In this document: in pieces, positions 1 through 5,526 of the stretch | Layout of the letters: each line of letters starts with the position of its first letter | Position numbering within the stretch: position 1 is the stretch's first letter | Origin: Gammaproteobacteria bacterium | GTDB lineage: Bacteria; Pseudomonadota; Gammaproteobacteria; S012-40 | Direction of reading: 5' to 3' | DNA: 7,767 bases | Assembly (NCBI GenBank): GCA_029879945.1 | Contig: JAOUPJ010000170.1 | Span: forward strand, 1-7,767 | Position numbers and translations under genes: made by a program | Notes under the pieces: model-generated | What the model was told of the DNA's origin: nothing | The model's input: only the letters and a program-made list of their open reading frames with translations | The model's database searches: none

Positions 1-113
1 CGCCATCATGGAAAAATATGGGTGGTTTCAGAGGAAGGAATGGGGGCAAATTTCATGTTTTCTTGTGGCCCCAGGTCAGCGACGGCTAGCGATGTACACC
101 TGGGAAATCAGCG
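1..113. other. Window edge without a supported gene
   Basis: No convincing coding frame is seen here. Two inverted repeats are present: CCCAGGT (70-76) with ACCTGGG (98-104), and GGGGC (43-47) with GCCCC (68-72). They could fold in transcripts running out of the REC-only gene, but neither is followed by a T-run on either strand, so I do not call a terminator. Confidence 0.3.
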
Positions 114-551
114 CTAGTCAGAAATGGGAGACTGGCTTATTTTTCCCCAATAATAGGAGACCTTGTTCATCAATACCAGTAGCTCGTCATAGTCTACAGG
201 CTTTTGTACATAGCTATTCGCACCTTTGCCAAAACAATCTGAAATGTCCTTCTCTTCTGTTGAGGTAGTAAACATAACAACAGGGACACAGCGAGTTGCT
301 GGATTTGCTCTGAGCTTTTCTAGAACGCCCAAGCCACCTAATTTTGGCAATTTCAAATCGAGTAAAATCAGGTGTGGCAACTTGGACGCAGGAGCCGAAT
401 CGGGAGTTGCACAACCCAGCCTATCAATCGCTTCCAAACCGTCCGTAACATGCTCTACGCTGCACGATACACTCGCCTCGACTAGGGCCTGGCGGGTGAG
501 CATTGCATCGTCAGGATTGTCTTCTACCATCAAAATCCTACAAGACCGCAT
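114..551 (-). CDS. Stand-alone Rcp1-like response regulator (REC domain only)
   Basis: This 145-residue protein is one receiver (REC) domain with no output domain, so it probably acts by protein contact or as a phosphate shuttle in the cytoplasm. The acidic pocket is E10-D11 in VEDNPDDA, the phospho-acceptor is D65 in LILLDLKLP, the switch Thr is T95 in FTTST, and the conserved Lys is K117 in QKP. The long segment between helix 2 and strand 3 (about residues 45-60) and the EDNPDDA start are typical of the Rcp1 subfamily, whose members often serve phytochrome or GAF-type kinases. The ATG is well supported: a TAAGG ribosome site (559-563) lies 7 bases upstream. The gene is divergent from the receiver-kinase gene at 728, with 176 bases between them. 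No partner kinase is visible on its own strand before the window edge. The REC identity is certain; the partner is unknown. Confidence 0.93.
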   Translation of the reverse strand: MRSCRILMVEDNPDDAMLTRQALVEASVSCSVEHVTDGLEAIDRLGCATPDSAPASKLPHLILLDLKLPKLGGLGVLEKLRANPATRCVPVVMFTTSTEEKDISDCFGKGANSYVQKPVDYDELLVLMNKVSYYWGKISQSPISD

Positions 552-581
552 ATAAATACCTTATTTTTAGTATTAATTTCT

Positions 582-610
582 ATTCTAGTCTTATATCGGA
601 AGATTAGCAA
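582..610 (-). promoter_or_regulatory. Candidate sigma-70 promoter for the REC-only gene
   Basis: Read on the minus strand, TTGCTA (605-610) and TAGAAT (582-587) are separated by exactly 17 bases and resemble -35 and -10 elements, with 4 of 6 and 5 of 6 matches. The predicted start near base 575 leaves a leader of about 25 bases containing the TAAGG ribosome site. The match is by eye only. Confidence 0.4.
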
Positions 611-650
611 AATCTGATAGGGTACCCAAGCATGTCACTCAATTATTGAG
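601..650. repeat. Cluster of three short palindromes in the divergent intergenic region
   Basis: The 176-base gap between the REC-only gene and the receiver-kinase gene contains AGATT-N5-AATCT (601-615), the perfect palindrome GGGTACCC (620-627), and CTCAAT-T-ATTGAG (638-650). They sit between the two divergent starts, where an operator would be expected. Short palindromes also arise by chance in AT-rich DNA, so the regulatory role is a guess. I saw no convincing plus-strand promoter for the kinase gene in this gap. Confidence 0.3.
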
Positions 651-727
651 ATCCAGTTAATAAAACTATTCAAGCAAGCAAAGACTACTACCGATTTAGT
701 GGCAAATACTAAGGAAATTAATAGCAG

Positions 728-1846
728 ATGCCGGGCACTGAATTAGAACTAAACCAGGAATCAGTCAAAAAAATCAACATCCTCCATGTTGAAGACAATC
801 CTGACGATGCTGAGCTCCTTAGATTCGGGCTACTAGAAAGCGGTTTGACCTTCGAATTGACAGTGGTCGACACGCTGGAGAGCTTACGAAAAGAAGTTGA
901 AAACCAAGATATCGATGTCGTCATTACCGACCATAATCTCGCTAGTTTCACTTCGATAGAGGTAATGGCGGAGGTTAGTGCGGCAACAAGTATTTCACCA
1001 CCGATTCTAATCGTTTCCGGTGCGATAGGGGAGGAACTGGCCACAGAGCTAATAAAAGCTGGCGCTCACGACTATCTTATAAAAGACAACTTGTTCCGTT
1101 TGGGCACCGCCATAGACAACGCTATACGATTTGCACAAGAAACGAACAGTCATATTCAGTCCCAACAGGCATTGGCAGAATCCGAAGAAAGATACAGACA
1201 ACTCGTCTTGCATCTGGAGAGACTAAGGGAAAACGAACGGCGCGAACTTGCCAGAGACATCCATGACGATCTAGGCGGCAATATGGTCGCAATCAAACTT
1301 GGTCTTTCTCACATTCTCCAACATTTCCAAAACAGTTGCCCAAACCAGGAAATACTTGAACTGATCCATGTTCTCCAAAATGTCACGGAGGAAAGTGTCC
1401 TTTCCATGCGCAGAATAATATCTGACTTGCGCCCCAGTATCCTGGACGATTTGGGCCTGGTCGCTGCAATTGAATGGCTGGTGAGGGAGTTTGAGAGCCG
1501 CTATAAACTGAAAGCGAAAATTTCTACCGTTATTGAAACAGAAATAAAGCTTCCTAATGAGAAAAAAACCGGAGTATTTAGAATTATACAGGAAGCGCTA
1601 ACCAATGTTGCGAAGCACGCTGACGCAAATCTCGTAGTCGTTCATATTTTCTCTCGACAGGGTAATTTGTCGATTGAAATCCGAGACAATGGTAAAGGGT
1701 TTACATACAAAAAATGCAGTGGTTTTACGTCGTACGGTATCGTCGGGATGGAAGAACGTGCGAACGCACTCAATGGGTCTTTAATTATAGATTCCACACC
1801 AGAAAATGGTACCTCAATAAGCGCGATTATACCGCTTACAGAATAA
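728..1846 (+). CDS. Soluble histidine kinase with N-terminal receiver domain (REC-HisKA_3-HATPase_c)
   Basis: This 372-residue hybrid kinase should autophosphorylate on His and pass phosphate to the NarL-type regulator encoded 12 bases downstream. Residues about 16-135 are a REC domain with E22-D23, phospho-acceptor D68 (VVITDHNL), S97 (IVSG) and K119 (IKDN). A helical, probably coiled-coil linker (about 135-170, rich in E, Q and R) leads to the HisKA_3 dimerisation box ELARDIHDDLGG with H179. The HATPase_c domain has the N box QEALTNVAKHA (N293), the G1 box DNGKGF (D320) and a later GIVGMEERANAL block. There is no signal peptide, membrane segment, PAS or GAF domain, so the receiver itself is the likely input, phosphorylated by another kinase. 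The AAGGA at 711-715 is 12 bases from the ATG, a rather long spacing, but no better start is available. The NarL/DesK-type kinase assignment is firm; the signal is unknown. Confidence 0.93.
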   Translation: MPGTELELNQESVKKINILHVEDNPDDAELLRFGLLESGLTFELTVVDTLESLRKEVENQDIDVVITDHNLASFTSIEVMAEVSAATSISPPILIVSGAIGEELATELIKAGAHDYLIKDNLFRLGTAIDNAIRFAQETNSHIQSQQALAESEERYRQLVLHLERLRENERRELARDIHDDLGGNMVAIKLGLSHILQHFQNSCPNQEILELIHVLQNVTEESVLSMRRIISDLRPSILDDLGLVAAIEWLVREFESRYKLKAKISTVIETEIKLPNEKKTGVFRIIQEALTNVAKHADANLVVVHIFSRQGNLSIEIRDNGKGFTYKKCSGFTSYGIVGMEERANALNGSLIIDSTPENGTSISAIIPLTE

Positions 1847-1858
1847 GAGATAAAAATA

Positions 1859-2491
1859 GTGAACATTCTAATAGTCGACGATCATGCCATTATTCTCACA
1901 GGTCTAAAGCAGATTGTGCAACACTCTACACATGCCAAACAAATAGACACTGCCGCAAACGCTCATGAGGCACAGGGCCTACTGAAAGCGCATCCATATA
2001 ATCTCGTTTTGCTCGACATTTCCTTACCCGACAAAAACGGACTGCAATTGCTCAAGCAGATTCGGCAAGATTTCCCTAAGCTTCCTGTACTGATGTTGTC
2101 CATGTACCCGGAAGACCAATACGCCGTACGCGCTATTAAAGCGGGAGCTGCCGGCTATTTGACAAAAGAATATGCACCTGAAGAGTTGCAAAAAGCAATT
2201 GACAAGGTACTTGCTGGTGGAAAGTATATTAGCGCCGCCGTTGCGGAACAACTAGCCACTGTTGTAACCTCGCCAGAAAATCTGGCGCCTCATGATTCCC
2301 TTTCAGATAGGGAATATGAAGTATTGCGCCTCATTGCATCCGGAAAAAGTGTTTCCGATATTGCTCATGATCTAAACAAAAGTGTAAAGACCATTAGCAC
2401 CTATCGCTCCCGGATACTGAAAAAAATGAATATGAACCACAACGCAGAACTCACCCACTACGTAATTAAGGAAGGCCTTTTGGATAAATAA
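1859..2491 (+). CDS. NarL/FixJ-family response regulator (REC + LuxR-type HTH)
   Basis: This 210-residue transcription regulator is the expected phosphorylation target of the upstream kinase. The REC domain (about 1-120) has D7-D8, phospho-acceptor D53 (LVLLDISLP), S81 and K103 (LTKE). A linker leads to a LuxR-type helix-turn-helix (about 147-205) with LSDREYEVLRLIASGKS, the IAHDLNKSVKTIS recognition region and R/K-rich helix residues before KKMNMNHNAEL. The start is GTG, not ATG. It is required because the first beta strand (NILIVDDH) begins at once and the next ATG is deep in the domain; AAGAGA (1845-1850) gives an 8-base spacing. The 12-base gap to the kinase stop implies one operon and probable translational coupling. 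NarL-family regulators bind inverted repeats, and one of the two TTGTAGGA palindromes in this window begins 43 bases after this stop codon. Confidence 0.95.
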   Translation: MNILIVDDHAIILTGLKQIVQHSTHAKQIDTAANAHEAQGLLKAHPYNLVLLDISLPDKNGLQLLKQIRQDFPKLPVLMLSMYPEDQYAVRAIKAGAAGYLTKEYAPEELQKAIDKVLAGGKYISAAVAEQLATVVTSPENLAPHDSLSDREYEVLRLIASGKSVSDIAHDLNKSVKTISTYRSRILKKMNMNHNAELTHYVIKEGLLDK

Positions 2492-2533
2492 TTTTTACAT
2501 CCCGGTTAATTTTCAGACTTTCATAGATATGTC

Positions 2534-2554
2534 TTGTAGGAAAAACACCTACAA
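2534..2554. promoter_or_regulatory. Inverted repeat TTGTAGG-N7-CCTACAA, candidate operator
   Basis: Perfect 7-base arms flank an AAAAACA spacer. It lies just after the NarL-type regulator gene and about 70-90 bases upstream of the extended -10 element at 2620. No T-run follows it, so it is a poor terminator. The core GTAGGA-N5-(A/T)CCTAC recurs at 5405-5421, also in an intergenic region. NarL-family regulators are known to use such inverted repeats (the GacA box TGTAAG-N6-CTTACA has a similar layout), which makes the neighbouring regulator the first suspect. Binding is inferred. Confidence 0.5.
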
Positions 2555-2597
2555 CCACCCCCTCTCTTGTCTTACTACATATTCAGTGCTTTAGCAA

Positions 2598-2628
2598 TTA
2601 ACAACTCTCTCTCAGAAGATGCTATAAA
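2598..2628 (+). promoter_or_regulatory. Candidate extended -10 promoter (TGC-TATAAA)
   Basis: TATAAA (2623-2628) is preceded by TG plus one base (2620-2622), the extended -10 arrangement that tolerates a poor -35. A TTAACA at 2598-2603 could be a -35, but its spacing of 19 bases is long. The predicted start is near base 2635. That would yield a transcript covering the short palindrome, the small ORF and the nested hairpin arms downstream. Confidence 0.45.
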
Positions 2629-2634
2629 CTAGTG

Positions 2635-2770
2635 ACAAATGTGACTAAATCACAAAGGACGAGAGACGAATTATGGGTAGAAATAAAAGGTTACTACGCA
2701 AAAGCTTGAAAATTCCTTACAGCATTACTCAAGCTTCTTCTATCTTCTCCAGACTTCGCGTAGTTTTTTT
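2635..2770 (+). ncRNA. Candidate small RNA with nested stems ending in a T-run
   Basis: Downstream of the extended -10 element, two nested pairs of complementary arms are visible. The outer pair is ACTACGC (2693-2699) with GCGTAGT (2758-2764). The inner pair is AAGCTTGA (2702-2709) with TCAAGCTT (2729-2736). The outer right arm runs directly into T residues through 2770, as at an intrinsic terminator, although the outer stem encloses 58 bases, which is unusual. The resulting RNA would be about 135 bases. Only one GGA occurs in it, so it does not look like a CsrA/RsmA sponge. It overlaps the small ORF at 2673, and the two readings compete or could be a dual-function RNA. I do not recognise an RNA family. 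Confidence 0.3.
2640..2654. repeat. TGTGA-N5-TCACA palindrome (CRP-like, one base short)
   Basis: Perfect 5-base arms flank CTAAA. The arms match the CRP/Vfr half-sites, but the usual spacing is 6, so CRP binding is doubtful. Just downstream of the predicted start at about 2635, it would instead form a 5' hairpin in the transcript, right before AAAGGA (2654-2659). A second GTGAC (2632-2636) lies 9 bases upstream of the first arm. Confidence 0.3.
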
Positions 2771-2807
2771 ACCCCTTAAATTAGAATTTGATTTGACAAG
2801 ATACTAG
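2673..2807 (+). CDS. Possible small ORF, 44 residues, basic, unknown function
   Basis: An ATG at 2673 opens a 44-codon frame ending in TAG. It starts MGRNKRLLRKSLKIPYS and is strongly basic, with about ten Lys/Arg against one Glu and one Asp, and it has a more hydrophobic stretch (VVFLPLKL) near residues 30-37. Upstream are a plausible promoter at 2620 and purine-rich AAAGGACGAGAG (2654-2665); GAGAG gives a 7-base spacing. Against it, the frame contains the complementary arms and T-run of the candidate small RNA, and its 3' part covers the likely promoter of the next gene. It matches no family I know. It may be a leader peptide, a small protein or chance. Confidence 0.3.
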   Translation: MGRNKRLLRKSLKIPYSITQASSIFSRLRVVFLPLKLEFDLTRY

Positions 2808-2816
2808 TTCTAATAT
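2788..2816 (+). promoter_or_regulatory. Candidate promoter for the REC-GGDEF-EAL gene
   Basis: TTGATT (2788-2793) and TAATAT (2811-2816) are 17 bases apart, each matching 4 of 6 consensus positions. An inverted repeat TTAGAA (2781-2786) / TTCTAA (2808-2813) brackets them and could be an operator. A better -35 look-alike, TTGACA (2793-2798), has no -10 at a proper distance. The leader to the ATG would be about 90 bases. Confidence 0.35.
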
Positions 2817-2914
2817 TGATATTCAACGTTTCGAAGAAGATCTAGCGACCTATTCTATTTTTCAAAAGCAGTCTTTTTTCGACCTAAAATGCTAAAGTAC
2901 CTGAGGATAACAAT

Positions 2915-4603
2915 ATGATAGAGGCAGAAACTTTACAGAGTAAACGATCATTAAGCTTACTACTCATTGAAGATTCTGAGGACGATGCTTTACTTGTAAT
3001 AGCAACAGTAAAAAAGGCCGGCTATCATACCACATTCAGACGAGTAGAAAATAAAAGTGACCTTAAAATTGCGCTCGAAAGCAAATGGGATGCAATTATT
3101 GCGGACCACAGTCTTCCCTCACTCAATTCAGAAGATGCCTTAGGACTGGTAAAACAAAAAAATATTCAGACTCCCTTTATAATTGTTTCAGGTGATATTC
3201 CCGAGACAACCGCTCTGCATGCTATGAGGCACGGAACGAGAGATTACATTTACAAAGACAATCTGGAGCGGCTTATCCCGGTACTCGAAAGGGAACTTGG
3301 CCATACTTTTCAGGAGACCCACGACCCGCTAACACAGTTAGCGAACAGAAATTTGTATAGGGCAACTGTTAATGACGAAATTCAAAGACTTGGAAAAAAC
3401 AGCCTAACGGCTCTTCTGATTACCCTTAATATTGACCGATTCAAAGATATCAATGAGGCGCTAGGGCACCATCTTGCAGACGTACTTCTTATCTGTGTGT
3501 CAGAGCGCCTAGCTTATCGGCTTCCGGCAAACACAACACTCGCGCGTTTTGGGGCTGACCAGTTTTCTTTTTTTCTTCCTATTTCATGTGAGACAGCCAA
3601 CGATGTTCCTATCTTCAAGTCACTTGAGGCAGTTTTCAGAGAGCCCTTTTTAATCGAAAACCAACAAATCTATATCACTGTGAGTATCGGTGCTAGTCTA
3701 TACCCGAATCATGCAAAAGACGCTGATGGTCTTTTAACTAAATCTGAAAAGGCCCTCAGTTTGGCTCGAAAGGAAAGCGGAACAGCGTGTATTTTATATA
3801 GCGAAAAAATGGCTGGCCAAGCTCATCGAATCCTCATACTACACAGCGATCTTCGTTCAGCGTTGGAGCTGGGGCAATTTGAACTTTACTACCAGCCGCA
3901 AGTTGACGTAGTTAATAACAAAATAGTTGGTTGTGAAGCGCTGATACGCTGGAATCATCCCAGATTTGGTGTAATTCCACCTCTGGAGTTCTTATCTATC
4001 GCGGAAAAAAGCGGAGTAATTGTGGACATAGGCCGGTGGGCGATACTTGAGGCCTGTCGCCAAATATCTCACTGGAATAAAACAGGGCTAGACATTTACC
4101 GTGTTGCAGTAAATATTTCAACTTCGCATTTCAAAGAAGGCAAAATTGTTGAACATGTTCTCGAAGCAATTGAAGTTACAAATATTACTCCCAGCATGCT
4201 TGAATTAGAAATAACCGAAGGTGCCTTGCTTAAAGACAACGAATCAACCATCTCTACTCTTCAACAACTCAAAAAACTGGGGATTCGAATTTCTATAGAC
4301 GACTTCGGTACTGGCTATTCATCACTCTCATATTTAAAGAAATTCCCCATTGACACGCTTAAAATAGATAAAAGTTTCATGATGGATATTGAGAACGATC
4401 TCGACTCTGCCGCAATAGCCAGCACAATTATATTTCTTGGTCGTGCGCTAAGGCTAAATACGATCGCGGAAGGAGTGGAAAGCAAGCAGCAACTTGACTT
4501 TTTGAGACAGAATGGGTGCTCGGAAGCACAGGGATTTTATTTTCAGCGACCAATGAAGGCAAGCCATATCCCTGATTATTTTTTCTCTTTTCCAGACAAC
4601 TAG
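2915..4603 (+). CDS. Response regulator c-di-GMP phosphodiesterase (REC, degenerate GGDEF, EAL)
   Basis: This 562-residue cytoplasmic protein probably hydrolyses c-di-GMP under control of its receiver domain. REC (about 12-130) has E19-D20, acceptor D64 (IIADHSLPS), S92 and K114. The GGDEF domain (about 136-300) starts with DPLTQLANRNLY, but its signature reads GADQF (213-217). The metal-binding Asp of the usual D-x-D-x-F-K is N172 (NIDRFK), and the RxxD inhibitory site reads LPAN. The guanine-contact residues N180 and D189 remain. The EAL domain (about 307-555) looks complete: E341 (EALIRW), N400, E432 (LEITE), D462-D463 (DDFGTGYSSL), K483 (LKID), E519 (AEGVE) and Q539 (QGFYFQRP). So it is most likely a phosphodiesterase, with the GGDEF perhaps a GTP-sensing module as in Caulobacter CC3396. 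GAGGA (2903-2907) is 7 bases before the ATG. No terminator is seen before the first STAS gene, 215 bases on. Confidence 0.95.
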   Translation: MIEAETLQSKRSLSLLLIEDSEDDALLVIATVKKAGYHTTFRRVENKSDLKIALESKWDAIIADHSLPSLNSEDALGLVKQKNIQTPFIIVSGDIPETTALHAMRHGTRDYIYKDNLERLIPVLERELGHTFQETHDPLTQLANRNLYRATVNDEIQRLGKNSLTALLITLNIDRFKDINEALGHHLADVLLICVSERLAYRLPANTTLARFGADQFSFFLPISCETANDVPIFKSLEAVFREPFLIENQQIYITVSIGASLYPNHAKDADGLLTKSEKALSLARKESGTACILYSEKMAGQAHRILILHSDLRSALELGQFELYYQPQVDVVNNKIVGCEALIRWNHPRFGVIPPLEFLSIAEKSGVIVDIGRWAILEACRQISHWNKTGLDIYRVAVNISTSHFKEGKIVEHVLEAIEVTNITPSMLELEITEGALLKDNESTISTLQQLKKLGIRISIDDFGTGYSSLSYLKKFPIDTLKIDKSFMMDIENDLDSAAIASTIIFLGRALRLNTIAEGVESKQQLDFLRQNGCSEAQGFYFQRPMKASHIPDYFFSFPDN

Positions 4604-4706
4604 AATCACCTTCAACATACATTCTGACGCAAAAAGTTACATCAGTTTTCGATAAAGCGCATGTAAAATACAATCTATATCTGAATTTATGCACGCTATA
4701 TCCATC

Positions 4707-4722
4707 CTTACTTGTATGTAAG
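4707..4722. repeat. CTTAC-N6-GTAAG inverted repeat upstream of the first STAS gene
   Basis: Perfect 5-base arms flank TTGTAT, about 100 bases upstream of the STAS start. The 215-base gap between the phosphodiesterase and this STAS gene otherwise shows only weak promoter-like strings such as TAAAAT at 4664-4669. The arms are in the opposite order to a GacA box, and it lacks the TTGTAGGA core seen elsewhere in the window. An operator role is possible but unsupported. Confidence 0.25.
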
Positions 4723-4806
4723 ACTGGCGACTACAAACTATTCAGCCTAATTTCTATACAAGCCAATCTCAACCGGACGATTACTTTAAGTGAGAAGTTA
4801 CAGAAA

Positions 4807-4811
4807 AAGGA
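4807..4811 (+). promoter_or_regulatory. Ribosome binding site AAGGA that decides the STAS start
   Basis: AAGGA ends 7 bases before the ATG at 4819 but only 1 base before the ATG at 4813. The inner ATG is therefore the likely start. That choice also makes the protein 98 residues, the same length as its paralogue at 5527, with both beginning MS(I/V)E. Confidence 0.7.
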
Positions 4812-4818
4812 AATGTTT

Positions 4819-5115
4819 ATGAGCATAGAATTATTTAGAGAGCCAGAGACCCACCAACTTAATATAACAGTTCGCGAAAATCTTACTATGGAAGACTATC
4901 CTGAGATTTCTACTGTAGTGACTCAAATACAGCCTACAGACAATTGTAAAATTATTCTTGATAACATTATTAAAATTGATTCTGCTGGACTTGGAATGCT
5001 AGCACTAATTCGGGAAATTTCTGGCAAAAATAATATTCAAATAAAGACTGTCTCTTGTAGTAAACAGGTTTCCGAGTTGATAAATTTCGGACCAGTCAGC
5101 AAGCTATTTGCGTAA
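4819..5115 (+). CDS. STAS-domain protein, anti-sigma-factor-antagonist type (copy 1)
   Basis: This 98-residue protein is a single STAS domain of the SpoIIAA/RsbV type. Such proteins bind a serine-kinase anti-sigma factor or a similar partner when unphosphorylated and release it when a conserved Ser is phosphorylated. That Ser is S55 in KIDSAGLGMLAL. The beta-strand pattern around QLNITV and KIILDNI and a final helix (about 83-97) fit the family. I count 36 identical residues of 98 against the copy at 5527, with no gaps, so they arose by duplication. No RsbW-type kinase or SpoIIE-type phosphatase is encoded in the window, so the partner is elsewhere. It lies 215 bases after the phosphodiesterase gene and could be read through from it, ending at the hairpin at 5130. 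The alternative start at 4813 adds two residues. The family is firm, the target unknown. Confidence 0.88.
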   Translation: MSIELFREPETHQLNITVRENLTMEDYPEISTVVTQIQPTDNCKIILDNIIKIDSAGLGMLALIREISGKNNIQIKTVSCSKQVSELINFGPVSKLFA

Positions 5116-5129
5116 CCTACAAGTCATCA

Positions 5130-5152
5130 GGCTCGACTGGTTCGGGCCTTTT
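5130..5152 (+). terminator. Rho-independent terminator after the first STAS gene
   Basis: GGCTCGA (5130-5136) pairs with TCGGGCC (5142-5148) through one T-G wobble around a CTGGT loop, followed by TTTT (5149-5152). It is 14 bases after the stop codon. It separates the first STAS gene from the 411-base region ahead of the second. Confidence 0.7.
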
Positions 5153-5360
5153 CTCATTAATAGTTAGCTACCAGATTCATATCCAGACTCATTCCGAAAA
5201 CGTCTCAATCATGTTAAAGAAAGACCAAATCAAATTCAACCTGCGCTAAAGACACATCCACATACCAGAGCACGCGCCAGCAAATTGTAGCATCAATCAT
5301 TTTTTCTCAATTATCCAATTAAGAATCAGTTCAAATTAAACACCAGGACATTGTATTTTA

Positions 5361-5387
5361 TTGACTTAATTGACGTCTTACTTGACT
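5361..5387. repeat. Three TTGAC repeats upstream of the second STAS gene
   Basis: TTGAC occurs at 5361-5365, 5370-5374 and 5382-5386. The outer two extend to TTGACTT and are exactly 21 bases apart, about two helical turns. Any of them could be a -35 element; TTGACG at 5370 with GAAAAT at 5393-5398 gives a 17-base spacing and 4 of 6 at the -10. The same-face spacing could also suit a regulator binding in tandem. The segment 5153-5360 shows no gene; its longest ATG frame I found is 12 codons. Confidence 0.3.
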
Positions 5388-5402
5388 TGTCGGAAAATTT
5401 AA

Positions 5403-5421
5403 TTGTAGGACGAATTCCTAC
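5403..5421. promoter_or_regulatory. Second copy of the TTGTAGGA-N5-TCCTAC inverted repeat, candidate operator
   Basis: GTAGGA (5405-5410) and TCCTAC (5416-5421) form perfect 6-base arms around CGAAT. Including the left flank, the first eight bases TTGTAGGA equal those of the repeat at 2534, and the arm spacing is identical. It ends 105 bases upstream of the second STAS start, a position suited to an activator or repressor site. Control by the NarL-type regulator is inferred from shared position and symmetry. Confidence 0.5.
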
Positions 5422-5465
5422 GTATTAATCAGGCACAACTCTACATAGAAAATTGGCCAGTTTCC

Positions 5466-5483
5466 GCTAACATAATTGTTAGC
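5466..5483. repeat. Perfect hairpin GCTAACA-TAAT-TGTTAGC before the second STAS gene
   Basis: Seven-base perfect arms flank a 4-base loop, 43 bases upstream of the STAS start. There is no T-run, so it is not a terminator. It could be an operator or, if transcription starts upstream, a leader hairpin. CATAAT inside it (5471-5476) resembles a -10 element but has no good -35. Confidence 0.4.
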
Positions 5484-5526
5484 TAAGCGATGTGTGCGAA
5501 CAAAATAAATATAGGGCAGATGTAAA

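Noticed and set aside
15..65. Minus-strand start MKFAPIPSSE, resembling the N-terminus of some GAF-domain kinases
   Set aside because: The frame stops after 16 codons and shows no continuing homology within the window. It is attractive as a partner for the REC-only gene but too short to support.
70..104. CCCAGGT/ACCTGGG hairpin as a terminator for the REC-only gene
   Set aside because: There is no T-run after it on the minus strand, and the 21-base loop is long.
8..268. 86-codon plus-strand frame at the left edge
   Set aside because: It runs antisense through the 3' half of the REC-only gene, has no family resemblance and no ribosome site, so it is a shadow.
537..543. CCTACAA heptamer matching one arm of the shared inverted repeat
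   Set aside because: It lies inside codons of the REC-only gene and has no opposing arm at the required spacing. The same heptamer at 5116-5122 also lacks its partner arm.
2635..2770. Small RNA as a CsrA/RsmA sponge of the RsmZ type
   Set aside because: Only one GGA motif is present, whereas such RNAs carry many GGA motifs in loops.
4428..4694. 88-codon minus-strand frame overlapping the end of the EAL gene
   Set aside because: It is antisense to the conserved EAL C-terminal motifs (AEGVE, QGFYFQRP) and extends into AT-rich intergenic DNA. No ribosome site or family is seen.
4656..4697. AGCG...CGCT imperfect hairpin after the phosphodiesterase gene as a terminator
   Set aside because: The pairing is interrupted, the loop is long and no T-run follows.
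5453..5468. TTGGCC...GCT as a sigma-54 -24/-12 promoter for the second STAS gene
   Set aside because: GG and GC are separated by 9 bases rather than the required 10, and the flanking consensus is weak.
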